From positions 558,001 to 622,000 of the forward strand of contig OZ038457.1 of NCBI GenBank assembly GCA_964036195.1: a stretch of DNA of 64,000 nt, in the 5' to 3' direction. A program made the position numbers and the translations under genes. The DNA is from Sphaerolaimus hirsutus (lineage: Eukaryota; Nematoda; Chromadorea; Monhysterida; Sphaerolaimidae). This document shows, piece after piece, positions 45,931-55,429 of the stretch. The first letter of the stretch is position 1, and each line of letters opens with the position of its first letter. Under the pieces are notes generated by a model. It worked only from the letters and a program-made list of their open reading frames with translations. It made no database searches and was not told where the DNA came from.

Positions 45931-46305
45931 CAGAATACAATAGCCTTTTGACCTATGGGCGAGTTCTAAGTATTTGGGACTTATGTCCCACCAAATCCGG
46001 ACATATTCCGGACATTTGTATAGTAAAAGTGGAACAAGTGAGGTGTTAACCTGTTTGGGTTACAGTAATTAGTATACAAAAATGGTGACATCACTATTTC
46101 CGGAGAGTGTCCAAGGATCGAGTGTATACATTACCTAAAATGACGTCACCGTTTTTGTTTACTAAGTACCGTAACCCAAACAGGTTTTAACACCTCACTT
46201 GTTCCACTTTTACTTTACAAACATCCGGAATATGTCCGGATTTGGTGGGACATAAGTCCTAAATACTTATAATTCGTCCATAGGTGGAAAGGCTATTGTA
46301 TTCTG
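45931..46305. mobile_element. Foldback element, AGTATTTGGGACTTATGTCC arms
   Basis: CAGAATACAATAGCCTTTTG is inverted at the right end; the arms of about 165 bases share GTCCCACCAAATCCGGACAT, GTGGAACAAGTGAGGTGTTA and CCTGTTTGGGTTAC. The centre is short. Non-coding, in gene 2 intron 2. Confidence 0.75.
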
Positions 46306-47208
46306 CTTCGGCCGACATCACACTTAGTATGCAAATTTATCAGCATCCATCTGGAAAATGAACCAAAAGTTTACACTTTTTTCATCGTAATATTTCGTTT
46401 CAGTATGGAATAAAAAATTACGAAATTTATCACAAGATTTTATTCTGTAAAAAAATGATAGGATTCTGCGCATACTTTCCGGTCCGCCAAGTAAACTCTG
46501 GGAAATATGTCTTTATGTTTTTGGTGTTTTGGGTTCAGTTGCATACCAATCATCAAATATGGGTTCAATCGGGGTGATACTTATTTTTAGGGGTAGTTAT
46601 AGTGTTGACACCCCATATTAGAAATATCGCTGCCCCCTGCGTATATTGCTGATTTTGGCTACAAGTGCGGCACCTTCAGAATTTTTTGTTTGCTTTTTTG
46701 CAGTTCTCTTTAACTTCATAGCTGTGAGTTGGCATGGTGCCAACATTTCACATTTGTACTATATTAAACACTGCCATAATGTCTGACCGATATCTTTCTC
46801 ATGAGCATGACTGGCTGCAAGTGATAGCTAAAATGATGGCAGACAGCAGTGAGCACTATATAGCCAGCACAGTCATTCACTTTAGGGTGGCCCCCACTCA
46901 CTTCTGAGGGGTTCCAGCTGCATATAGCGTGATCTGCAGTAGCACTGGTGCCTTCAGTAGGTGTTTTATCCACATTCTTTGAAAATTAAAAAAACAAAGA
47001 CTTTTTCCATGCAAAGTTTCACTTTGGACAGCTACCAAAAATTCAGGGATGCATAGATTTTGCTGAAAATCTACATGCTGCACAAAGAAACATTAATTAA
47101 AGACATGGTATACTGGGTAAACACCAACAGCTGTCACATTTCAAATGGGAGGACAGATAAAAAATTTACTTCCATCCAGGAACATAAAGCCATTTTTCCC
47201 GGAGTGTA
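46306..47208. other. Gene 2 intron 2; no exon
   Basis: 46312-46480 has decayed words of the CATCTGAACAATGAACC foldback type. Nothing else recognised. Confidence 0.4.
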
Positions 47209-47672
47209 TACCGTATTTCCTCGAAATACCCCCCGGGGGGTGATTGTTTCATAGTGGTCCCGAGATGGGGGGGGGTTAAACGAGGGGGGGGGGTATTTCG
47301 AGGGGGGGGGTTATTGTTTCACAAGAAAATTTTTGAAAACCAAGTACGAAATTGTCGTCTGAAACGTACGCAGACGTCGAAAAATGCAACAAAAACCGCC
47401 ATTTATAACGTTCTGTAGACTAATATTAGTATGTAGATGGTATGTACACTGTTCTTACGTGACACCGACATTGTTTTAACGTGTGTTCTGCAGTACACAG
47501 AACACAAACTACAGTTATTGTCATGTACGTTCCCTTTACACTCAATTTGGGGGGGGGGTATTTCGAGGGGGGGGGTGATTGTTTCATAGTGGTCTCGAGA
47601 GGGGGGGGGGGGTCAAACGAGGGGGGGGGGGGTATTTCAAGGGGGGGGGGGGTATTTCGAGGAAATACGGTA
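47209..47672. mobile_element. TA-flanked C-run MITE, complete
   Basis: TACCGTATTTCCTCGAAATA to CGAGGAAATACGGTA, 464 bases with G-runs up to 12. It is the inverse-orientation sister of 15821-16270 and lies 149 bases before gene 2 exon 3. Confidence 0.8.
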
Positions 47673-47820
47673 CCTATGTGTGCACAAAATAGGTGTTTGT
47701 GTATGCCAATATGACTGCCAAATCGTCACAGAACGTTTTCGACACCCGGGATTACCAAATGACCAATTGCAGCCAGGCACCTACACAACCCCCCAAAAAC
47801 CCTACACCCCCATTTTGTAG

Positions 47821-47938
47821 GGCGGACGAGTCGATCAGCGTGCCCTCGGAGGCGTTCAGCAACAGCCTGTACAGCGCCGAGAGGGCGCCCCACTTCGGGC
47901 AGGCCGACTTGCCCTCGCTCAGGGCCGGCGATTTCAGG
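47821..47938 (+). CDS. Gene 2 exon 3
   Basis: Acceptor CCCATTTTGTAG, donor TTCAGG|GTCGGT. One base completes Arg, then 39 codons: ADESISVPSEAFSNSLYSAE, then RAPHFGQADLPSLRAGDFR. High GC3 compared with the flanks, as in a real exon. The Ser-rich acidic/hydrophobic pattern has no known domain. Confidence 0.75.
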
Positions 47939-48387
47939 GTCGGTGCTTTTTTGGTGATTGGGCTACTTGTTATTAGGTAAACTAACCGCGTACTTTGCGC
48001 TGCAATCTGCATAGTACCTAATCTTTATAGAAAATTCTTATTTATACACATCAGAATTCGGACTGACTATTTTGGAGTGATATTGCAACTTTGATGACCA
48101 CTTATTTCTTCTTGAATATACCCACGCTCGAACGACGGTGCCGTTTGAAGTGAGCGTTCCGTATTTACACACAGCCAAAAAGTTGTGAAAATTAATAGAC
48201 CACAACAACAACAAAATTTCTCAAGAACATACACCCTACCCCCATATAGCTACAACCCTACATAATACTCCACGACCACACAAAAATTACTACTGTAACC
48301 CATCAGCAAATGCCGGCGCAAATCTTCTACCATAACCCAACAATAACGACCCCTCCTCAAATACAACCCCACCCCAATCAAAAACAG

Positions 48388-48534
48388 GCGCCGCACGAAT
48401 CTTCAGATGACGCGCATTCCAACAGTTCCAATGGAAGGGCGTCAAGTGAAGGAAATGGACAAAATACAGATAGTGGAATTGGGGGGGACACTTGCAGCCC
48501 CCCTGTGCCCAAACATAGACAGAGTTATTTGAAG
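48388..48534 (+). CDS. Gene 2 exon 4
   Basis: Acceptor CAATCAAAAACAG, donor TTGAAG|GTTATT. 49 codons, phase 0 at both ends: APHESSDDAHSNSSNGRASS, then GNGQNTDSGIGGDTCSP and ending HRQSYLK. Ser/Asp/Asn/Gly-rich and likely disordered; the DSGIGGD word resembles phospho-degron-like DSGxxS patterns only loosely. The open frame runs on upstream to 48310, but the CAG acceptor and phase fit favour this start. Confidence 0.7.
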
Positions 48535-48955
48535 GTTATTGGGGTACATTTGTTGTTGTTTGGGGAGATTTTTTTGAGGAGTGATTGCCTTGAATAGAGA
48601 GATGTGATGATTTTTGTGTACTACAGTTTTTTGATAGTTTTTAGGAGAACATTTATGTAAATGTTTACATATGTGGAACATACTTTTGCGAGAAGTCAAG
48701 TCAAATAACTTGGAGATTGTTGTTTTTCAAGTGAGCGCTAATAATTGAACTGTCAGTGCTTTGAAACTTTACTTTTCACGCCTTATGGCACCATTCGAAA
48801 ATCTACATAAATAAAATTTGCCATGCAACGGGTTTTACAAAAGTGGTAAACCTCCCCCAAAGACTCCCCAAACCTCCAAAAACTCGCACTTTTATACCCC
48901 CCCCCCCAAAAAAAAAACACAAACAAAAACAACAACAACAACAACAACCCCGCAG

Positions 48956-49161
48956 CCGATCCTTAATAGCAAATGCGGCGACAGTGACAGCGACCCGGAA
49001 AACGACGCGTCCCCCCTGGACAAGAAGGGCCTGTACATCATCACCGAACAGCTCTTCAAGCAGCTCCACGAGCTGTTAGAGCACACTGACAACTTCCTCC
49101 AAGATGTGCTCAGTAGTGAACCTAATGGCGCTAGGGCTAGACAACCTAGTGCTTTGTTGAG
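48956..49161 (+). CDS. Gene 2 exon 5
   Basis: Acceptor AACAACCCCGCAG, donor TTGAG|GTGGGG. 68 codons plus two bases: PILNSKCGDSDSDPENDASP, then LDKKGLYIITEQLFKQLHEL and LEHTDNFLQDVLSSE. An acidic SDSD patch is followed by an amphipathic helix-like segment with leucine spacing, possibly a coiled coil. The acceptor tract is A/C-rich with no run of T, which is unusual. Confidence 0.8.
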
Positions 49162-49194
49162 GTGGGGGCGGGGGTTGTTTGATGATTGATTGTA

Positions 49195-49748
49195 TTGGGG
49201 CCTGCTTGAATAAGCCCCCCACTCTTGAATAAATATACGTTGTGGCAGTCGCGTGAAGAAACGTGTAACTGTGTCTACAACCGATTTCCAGGGGGCGTTG
49301 ATTTCGATTGGAGGGGGCTTTTTCTCGGGGGGGGGGGGGGTAGCGGGGGTTCGCGGGGGTTTAATATATTAGCTTTTTCAAGGTGTTTCTAGAAGAAAAA
49401 AAGGAACAAACGTAGCTACAGTATAGGCACATATATAGGTAGGCAAGAATAGCCGAAAATAGGCAATAAGGCATATATTTATTATGCACTACTGATTCTG
49501 AAGGTGAAAATGAGTAAAAAAAGGTATTGAAGATAGCGATTTTGAGCGAAAATTGGGATAAAATTCCACAAAAATCGTCCCAAATAGATAGGTAGATAGA
49601 TAGCTGACAGATGCCCCCCCACTACCTAGACCCTTAAAATATATAGCATTTGCAAACTTTCGGTATTTGTATTCAAGAATTTTTGACAAAAAATATAGGT
49701 ATTTCACTAGGTTATTTTTTATTTAAATAGTGAGCATTTGCCTCCCAG
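49195..49748. repeat. Repeat fragments in gene 2 intron 5
   Basis: 49200-49250 has a decayed CTTGAATAAGCCCCCC end. 49325-49620 is related (inverted) to 24539-25024, with G-run, GGGGTTTAATATATTAGC and GATAGGTAGATAGATAGCTG. Confidence 0.5.
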
Positions 49749-49932
49749 GCACATGCAGACTGAAATGCGGCCGGCGGCGATAAAATTGGATGTGAAATTG
49801 ACAAAAGCCGCGAATCGATTGAGGGTCAACGTGGACCACTGTAAAATTAGTGACAACAGGGTTACCTGGTTGCTCGAATATAACAAGTGCTATCTGGATA
49901 TGAGAAAAGTGTTTGATGAGTTGTCTACTGAG
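49749..49932 (+). CDS. Gene 2 exon 6
   Basis: Acceptor TTTGCCTCCCAG, donor ACTGAG|GTTGGT. One base completes Arg, then 61 codons: HMQTEMRPAAIKLDVKLTKA, then ANRLRVNVDHCKISDNRVTW and LLEYNKCYLDMRKVFDELST. Predominantly helical pattern (hydrophobic every 3-4 residues), the best-structured part of the protein together with exons 5 and 7. I do not recognise the fold. Confidence 0.8.
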
Positions 49933-50241
49933 GTTGGTTTGTTGGCATCGTAAATAAAAATGTGTTGAAAAAGGAATTGAAGTTTTCAGGGAAAAAAAGC
50001 ATTCGTCGGCTGTACGCGATTCGCAAAATTTTCTCAAATCGGCCATTTTCTAATGCTAATCCCGAGTCCCAAGATCCCAACCCAACCCTAGTCAACTAAA
50101 ATCAATTCTAGTCTCAACTTAACTAGGGATGGAAAAAACGTTTCTGTGAAAAAAATTTTTTTTCTGTGATTCTGTTTTTAAAAGAGCAGAGTATGTTTAA
50201 AAAAAAACCTTTTTTCAAAAGTTATTAAACATGGTTGTGAG

Positions 50242-50734
50242 CAGAGTTGTTGAAAGTACCGAACTTTTTCAAAAGTAAACGTAAATGTAAAGTATTTATT
50301 TTTTGCTCACACGTGCGTACAGAAAACGTAAAGTATTTATTTTTTACTTTTACTCGTGAGTAAATTACTTTTGTCCCCGTAAAACGTAAAAGTGTTTTTT
50401 TGTGAAATTTTGCCTCAATTTTCGCTCAAAATCACTACTTTTTGAACTTTTTCACCATCAAATTCACTAGTTAATGTGTTTTTGCCTATTTTCATGCTAT
50501 TTTGGATATTTTGTTCATATTTTAAGCTTTTCTTTCCCTTTGGCTCATTTATGCCTTGAAACAGCCTATTATTTTTGAACCTGTTTGAAATACGTTTTCT
50601 GTACTCGCGTACTCTCAAAAAGTACACGAGTAAGTGAGAACCGGTATTTTTTCAGAAGGAAACGTAAACGTATTTACGCAGTACTTGAGTATCCGTATTT
50701 GTCGAGTAAACGTAAATACGTTTTAACAACTATG
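50242..50734. mobile_element. hAT-like element, TACGTAAA interior
   Basis: CAGAGTTGTTGAAAGTACCG to ACGTTTTAACAACTATG; flanks GTTGTGAG (50234-50241) and GTTATGAG (50735-50742) agree at 7 of 8. The interior is AAACGTAAAGTATTTATTTT units in both orientations with CTCGAGTAC words. It lies in gene 2 intron 6. Confidence 0.75.
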
Positions 50735-50901
50735 GTTATGAGTCAACATGTAGCTATGTCAGACATGTGGCAGTACTTTGTGATGTATAGCCCTCTTTGT
50801 GATGTACTTTGATATTTAGAATGGCTGTGGTGCCTTTGGGAATGGGTACCATTATAAATCGTGATTTCTGTAAAAAAAATATTCATTTTTCTTTTTGGCA
50901 G

Positions 50902-51045
50902 ACGTTCGACAGCCTGGAGCACGTGCTGAGTGTGCGCGCGAGGGGCTGCGCCGGCGTGTCCCCGCGCGGCAGCATCGGCAAGCAGCTGACCGACATGCGC
51001 GCCACCCTGCTCAACGTCCGCCACGTGCTCAAGCCGCTCAAGTGA
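50902..51045 (+). CDS. Gene 2 terminal exon
   Basis: Acceptor TTTTCTTTTTGGCAG, then TFDSLEHVLSVRARGCAGVS, PRGSIGKQLTDMRATLLNVR and HVLKPLK before TGA. Phase 0 with exon 6. GC-rich codons contrast sharply with the AT-rich flanks. It continues the helical C-terminal region. Together exons 5-7 form about 170 residues that would be the part to use in a fold search. Confidence 0.8.
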   Translation, partial: TFDSLEHVLSVRARGCAGVSPRGSIGKQLTDMRATLLNVRHVLKPLK

Positions 51046-51493
51046 GGGGGGTTGGGTAGGCGCCCAGTTGTATACGCGTGGTGTTTCGATTGATTTTGGG
51101 ATTTTGTGCGATATTTGATGTAACATCAGGGGCGGATGCAACTGTTCTAGGTATTTGTGTTACAGCTGAAACTATTTATGCGTCAGTTTTATTTTAGTTT
51201 ATAAACATAGGTAACCTGGACTTTTACCCAAAACGATTGTTAATTGTACGTATTGATAAATATACCTACCAAGATTCGTTGCGTTTTGTACTTAAAATAC
51301 CACTTGAGAAAATGTGAATTTTATGTGAACACAACATGTTTAGTCCTTTTTTATTTCATATTTCGTTTGATGTCATTGTTAGAAATCGCCAAGATTGTAC
51401 TCATTTTTCTGACAAGTGATTTTTTCAACTGTGTGATCGGCGGACTTGAAAGATACTCTGCACTCGCACGTACATAATACCTATGTATGTCTC
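51046..51493. other. Presumed 3' UTR and downstream DNA of gene 2
   Basis: AT-rich with no exon. No canonical AATAAA is evident close after the stop. Confidence 0.35.
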
Positions 51494-51527
51494 ACGTTGG
51501 AAGCGTGCCAATGGTGATTAATGCATG

Positions 51528-52613
51528 TACCGTATTACCTCGAAATACCCTCATGGGGTTTATTATTTCGCCAGTAAAATTTGAGGGGGGGTTAATTCGA
51601 GGGGGGGCTCATTCGAGGGGGGTTTATTATTTCGTCAGAAATTTTCGTAAGGATTGTAGTAAATCGTAGGCATTTGCTTATTCAAAACAGGTACCTAATA
51701 AATGTGTCCAAACAGGGGGGGGGGGGGGGGTCCCAAGCCCTGTAAAGTGTAAAGTAAAGTGTCAAATGTAAAATCAAATGCAAACTCAAATGTCAATTGT
51801 CATGCAAAACGTCAAATGCTAAGTAAAGTGTCAATCAAAACAAAAAAGAAAAGATCTTATTATTGAACTTTGCATGACAATCGACAGTTTACTTTGCAAT
51901 TGACTTTACATTTGACACTTTACTTTACACTTTACCGGGCTTGGGACTGCCACCAGGATATATTTGGATATAAAAACGTAGATAGCTACACAAACTCCCT
52001 AGTCTATGTGTTGCAAATGCAAATTAGCAGTAATAAATACATCATATACCGTATTTCCTCGAATTACCCCCTTTTTCAGAGTGGAAATTTTGAGGGGGGT
52101 ATTTCGAGGGGGGGGGGTTATTTTTTCGCCAGAAATTTTCGTAAAGGGTGGTAGTAAAAAATGGGTTTTGACGTACCCAAAACAGTGATAAAGGTGACTT
52201 CACGAGATATTTCCATACATATCAACGTAGATAGGTACACATACACTAGTCTATGTGTCGCTGCGATGCAAATTTACATCAATAAATACATCATGTACCT
52301 TATATACATGATGAACCTTTTTCCAGACGGGGGGTATTTCGAGGGGGGGGGGGGGGGTATTTTTTCCTCAGCTCGAAAACACCTGGGGGTATTTCGAGGT
52401 GGGGTTATTTTTTCCCCAGCTCGAAAACACCTGGGGGTATTTCGAGGGGGGGGGGTTAATTCAAGGGGGGGTAATTAGAGGAAATACGGTACATCGCATA
52501 CATTATGTACATCATTCCGGAGTTGGGTATTTCGAGGGGGGGGGGTTATTATTTCCCCAGCCCATTTTGAGTGGGGGTTAATTCAAGGGGGGATAATTCG
52601 AGGTAATGCGGTA
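51528..52613. mobile_element. TA-flanked C-run MITE, twice interrupted
   Basis: TACCGTATTACCTCGAAATA to CGAGGTAATGCGGTA. The core is that of 27696-28134; alignment by eye shows breaks at TGTCCAAACA|AGGATATATT and at ACATCATA|TACATCGC. Confidence 0.7.
52047..52501. mobile_element. TA-flanked C-run MITE, nested
   Basis: TACCGTATTTCCTCGAATTA to AGAGGAAATACGGTA, 455 bases; same subfamily as 33035-33455. A 50-base unit (TTTTTTCCCCAGCTCGAAAAC plus ACCTGGGGGTATTTCGAGG, written here in parts) is tandemly duplicated near the right end. Confidence 0.7.
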
Positions 52614-52730
52614 ATTTTAATAAAAATATGAAAAAAATTTGTTTTGACCTTTTATGAAGATCGCATATGTTAGATATAGCATGCATTAAATACTATATAT
52701 CTAAATGAGTTGGCACGCTTCCAACGTGAA

Positions 52731-53586
52731 GCATGCTGCGAGGTGTAAAGTCACTGGAGTATATATGCGACCCTTCTCATGTAGCGATTGTGACAATATA
52801 TTTATTTTACTGTCTTACAATACATTTGTGCCTTATTTTACCGTCTTTCAAATTCATTTTTTCACTTATCATTGTGCTGAAGTTTCTATTTGGATATTTG
52901 ACAGGATTTTCGCTAATTTCTGAATTTCATTGACTAATAAAATATCGAATTTCGTCGTATAATCATCATCATACCATCAACAGAAAGACTCCGGGAATAA
53001 ACAAATAAAAAATTCGTAAAAAAATAATAATTTGTTGCCAAAATTGCAGAGTTGGAAAAACGTATTTACGTTTACCCGAAATACCCGGTTATTCAGGTAT
53101 TTATATTTACGTTTACGTTTACGTTTTCCAAAAATACATTTACGTTTTGTTACGTTTCGCTGACCGAAATACCCGGGTACTTGGGAAAACGTAAAAATTC
53201 CGATATTAAGTAGTTTCTTAGTGGCCGTGCCCTCGGACGGAACTGCATATTTCCATGAACTGCATATTACCGATTATGATGCACTTAATATGATCAGAAT
53301 GATGTGGCGATCCCTTTAGTGCATCGATTAGAATGATTACAAACAATATACCTCAAATATTTAATACAGTCCATGTTGGTGTCTTGAAACGTACGTTTGC
53401 TTATTGTTGTCGTTATGTTGATATTTAATTGTGTATCGCCGCCCAACGTGAGCTTGACATGAACACATCAAATCTACCAAATCTTGCCAATGCACTGCAT
53501 CGCTTAATATGAACTAAATAGCTTCAAAAAGTGGTGGACGTGCTGGGGACTTAGCCAAGTTGCTGCCCAGGTTTGCAAGGTAGAAC
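52731..53586. other. Spacer before the gag-like ORF
   Basis: 53048-53190 is a partial CAGAGTTGGAAAAACGTATT element (TTTACGTTTACG units and AAATACCCGG). 53195-53586 could be LTR or leader of the gag element. CGCCGCCCAACGTGAGC at 53440 looks loosely like a primer-binding site, but no LTR pair can be shown. Confidence 0.3.
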
Positions 53587-55239
53587 ATGTCTCAGTCAAG
53601 TTCGACATCTGAACCGGTTAGGAGACATACCCGTTCACACCCGGTGAACCATGTGTCTCGATTTGATCCGCATTCCGCCGCTGAGCGCCAGCTACAGTCG
53701 GAGGCTTTGCGACAAGCCTGGAAAAAGCCCACTCAGTCGGCTCCGAATTATTCACCTGTGTTGTGGAGGCCTGCTCCGGAAGTACTGGCGAACGTTCCAT
53801 CTGTGGAGGCCCATGTTTCCAGTTCATTGCCAATTCATCAATTTGTTCTTCCGCCAGTGAGGGTGAATCGGTCAGGTATTGTTTCAGGTGTAGCATCTTC
53901 ACCACCGCAGTTTATGGTCAGTACACCTCCACCGCCGCAGTTCATGGTCAATACACCTCCACCACCACAGTTTGTGACAGGTGTTCATCAGCCATTGTCT
54001 TTGAGTGAATTTCAGAGGCACCGTGTACCTTTCGATGTCCAGGTGACGGCATTTTTCCCGGATATATCTGTTTTGTCGCCTCATCCAAAAATGCCTTTCC
54101 TGGTCGATTCGTCACAATTTCCGGGGGGTCGATATTTACAAGAGGTGGATTTTGTCGACCATTTTTCCGGACATCATTTTGTTATGGAATCACCATTGTT
54201 ATCATCACCCGATGATGAAGAGCTCGTGAAAGTCGTTTCCAGCCCTTCCGTTCAACTATTGACCACGCAATTCGATGCCCGCATGGCCAGGATGGAAACT
54301 TTGTTTGAGACGGTCGTAAATGAGTTTCGTTCTTTAACTGTTGATCGTTCTCTTCCGGGACAGCAGAAGGTGATTGTCGATAAATCTATGGAGACTAAGA
54401 TGGTTGTCGATAAATCTATGGAGACTAAAGATATGTCAGCAGATGAGGTTGGGGATAAAGTCAACATTTGTGTTCCCGAATCTATTGTTCCGACACCGTG
54501 TATTCCGCCAGAAAATGATTTTGATTCAAAATGGCTATTAGGCAGATTTTCGAGAGCGCCTCAGGCCATGTCGAAATCTACAGAAATGGACATTCTTCAC
54601 CAGTGGATGTTAGTGAAACCCCATTTGCTTGACAAAGTGCCAGTTTTTAAGGGGAAAAGTGACGTGTTGAAATTCTCGGAATGGCAAAGGCATGCCACAG
54701 CCACTGCGGAGTCGATAGCGAATCAACAATTGCAACATCATTTTTGGAAAGACGTGTTTAGCACAAAACTCTCAGGTGAAGCATATAAGGTCTTCACTAC
54801 TTTGTTTCAGCCTGATAATGTCCCTCCGGTCCACGAAGTGTTGTCGGCGCTATCTGACATTTTCAAAGATTGTTCCCAAAGCTACACCATGTTAGAATGG
54901 GACAACGCCGCTATGACTCGCGGTGAATCTCTCTCGGAGTTCTATATAAGATTGCTTTCCAAAGTTCCGACAGAAATGAAATCGAGTGTGCTAAATTCTC
55001 GCGAGTGTGTCGAGCGACTCGTTGCTGCAAAATTCTGGTCCAGATACGATGCTTCAAGGTTCGATAAATTCATCATGGCCAATTTTAGGAAACAATTTGT
55101 CCAGAAAAGTGTCCCGATTGCCAGAATGGTGCGTGTCGTTGAAGAGTATTTTAGCGAATTCGCCAAACCTGTTATTCAAACCGTTCCAAAGCCAGGAGTG
55201 AATGTAAATGCATCACGACCCAGATTTTCCGCCCACTGA
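53587..55239 (+). CDS. Retrotransposon gag-like protein, 550 residues
   Basis: The ORF starts at an ATG after TAGAAC and codes for a Pro/Ser-rich N-terminus with tandem PPQFMVxTPPP units (about residues 105-135), a duplicated VDKSMETK word (about 262-285) and a helical C-terminal part (about 345-520: FKGKSDVLKFSEWQRHATAT, ESLSEFYIRLLSKVPTEMKS). The W-x-F spacing and helical C-part resemble Ty3/gypsy-type capsid regions; this is by pattern only. No zinc knuckle is in frame: the ORF ends just before a displaced one. No protease or polymerase follows, so it is an isolated gag, either a remnant or a retained ORF. Confidence 0.65.
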   Translation: MSQSSSTSEPVRRHTRSHPVNHVSRFDPHSAAERQLQSEALRQAWKKPTQSAPNYSPVLWRPAPEVLANVPSVEAHVSSSLPIHQFVLPPVRVNRSGIVSGVASSPPQFMVSTPPPPQFMVNTPPPPQFVTGVHQPLSLSEFQRHRVPFDVQVTAFFPDISVLSPHPKMPFLVDSSQFPGGRYLQEVDFVDHFSGHHFVMESPLLSSPDDEELVKVVSSPSVQLLTTQFDARMARMETLFETVVNEFRSLTVDRSLPGQQKVIVDKSMETKMVVDKSMETKDMSADEVGDKVNICVPESIVPTPCIPPENDFDSKWLLGRFSRAPQAMSKSTEMDILHQWMLVKPHLLDKVPVFKGKSDVLKFSEWQRHATATAESIANQQLQHHFWKDVFSTKLSGEAYKVFTTLFQPDNVPPVHEVLSALSDIFKDCSQSYTMLEWDNAAMTRGESLSEFYIRLLSKVPTEMKSSVLNSRECVERLVAAKFWSRYDASRFDKFIMANFRKQFVQKSVPIARMVRVVEEYFSEFAKPVIQTVPKPGVNVNASRPRFSAH

Positions 55240-55429
55240 ATGCTGATCCGTGGTGCCCAAGACCAGGGCATTTTGGGCACCGAAAAAGCCAATGCAGGGC
55301 AGATAAATTCCCACAAAGTGTGTGATGAATCCGGCTGCTTCAAGACCGTAGTGAGAAACGGCCTTTAGAGTGGTTGATTTCCCGTTGTTGCCGAACGTCC
55401 ACTTGTCGACAGCCAAGTTGAGTTTATTT
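55240..55429 (+). pseudogene. Displaced zinc knuckle and decayed protease
   Basis: One frame shifted from the gag-like ORF, 55237-55320 reads PLNADPWCPRPGHFGHRKSQ then C: a CCHC box (C-x2-C-x4-H-x4-C) whose second Cys is Pro. After a stop, a further piece reads RPLVDSQVEFIS, which may be a worn D-T/S-G protease start. Downstream the element is lost against the BEL/Pao LTR region. The break is described only; whether the gag ORF is functional is unknown. Confidence 0.4.

Larger units (their letters stand above)
51494..52730. mobile_element. Nested block of four elements
   Basis: ACGTTGGAAGCGTGCCAAT (51494) and GTTGGCACGCTTCCAACGT (about 52710) are inverted and frame the block. Inside is a C-run MITE (51528-52613) split by a hairpin of AAAGTGTAAAGT units (51713-51955, ending GGGCTTGGGACTGCCACC) and by another C-run MITE (52047-52501). 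Confidence 0.6.

Noticed and set aside
53440..53460. CGCCGCCCAACGTGAGC as a retroelement primer-binding site
   Set aside because: Only loosely similar to tRNA ends and no LTR boundary next to it can be shown.
55213..55416. - strand 67-residue frame with NGKSTTLKA
   Set aside because: Overlaps decayed gag/protease remnant on the + strand; the P-loop-like word is too short to support a gene.
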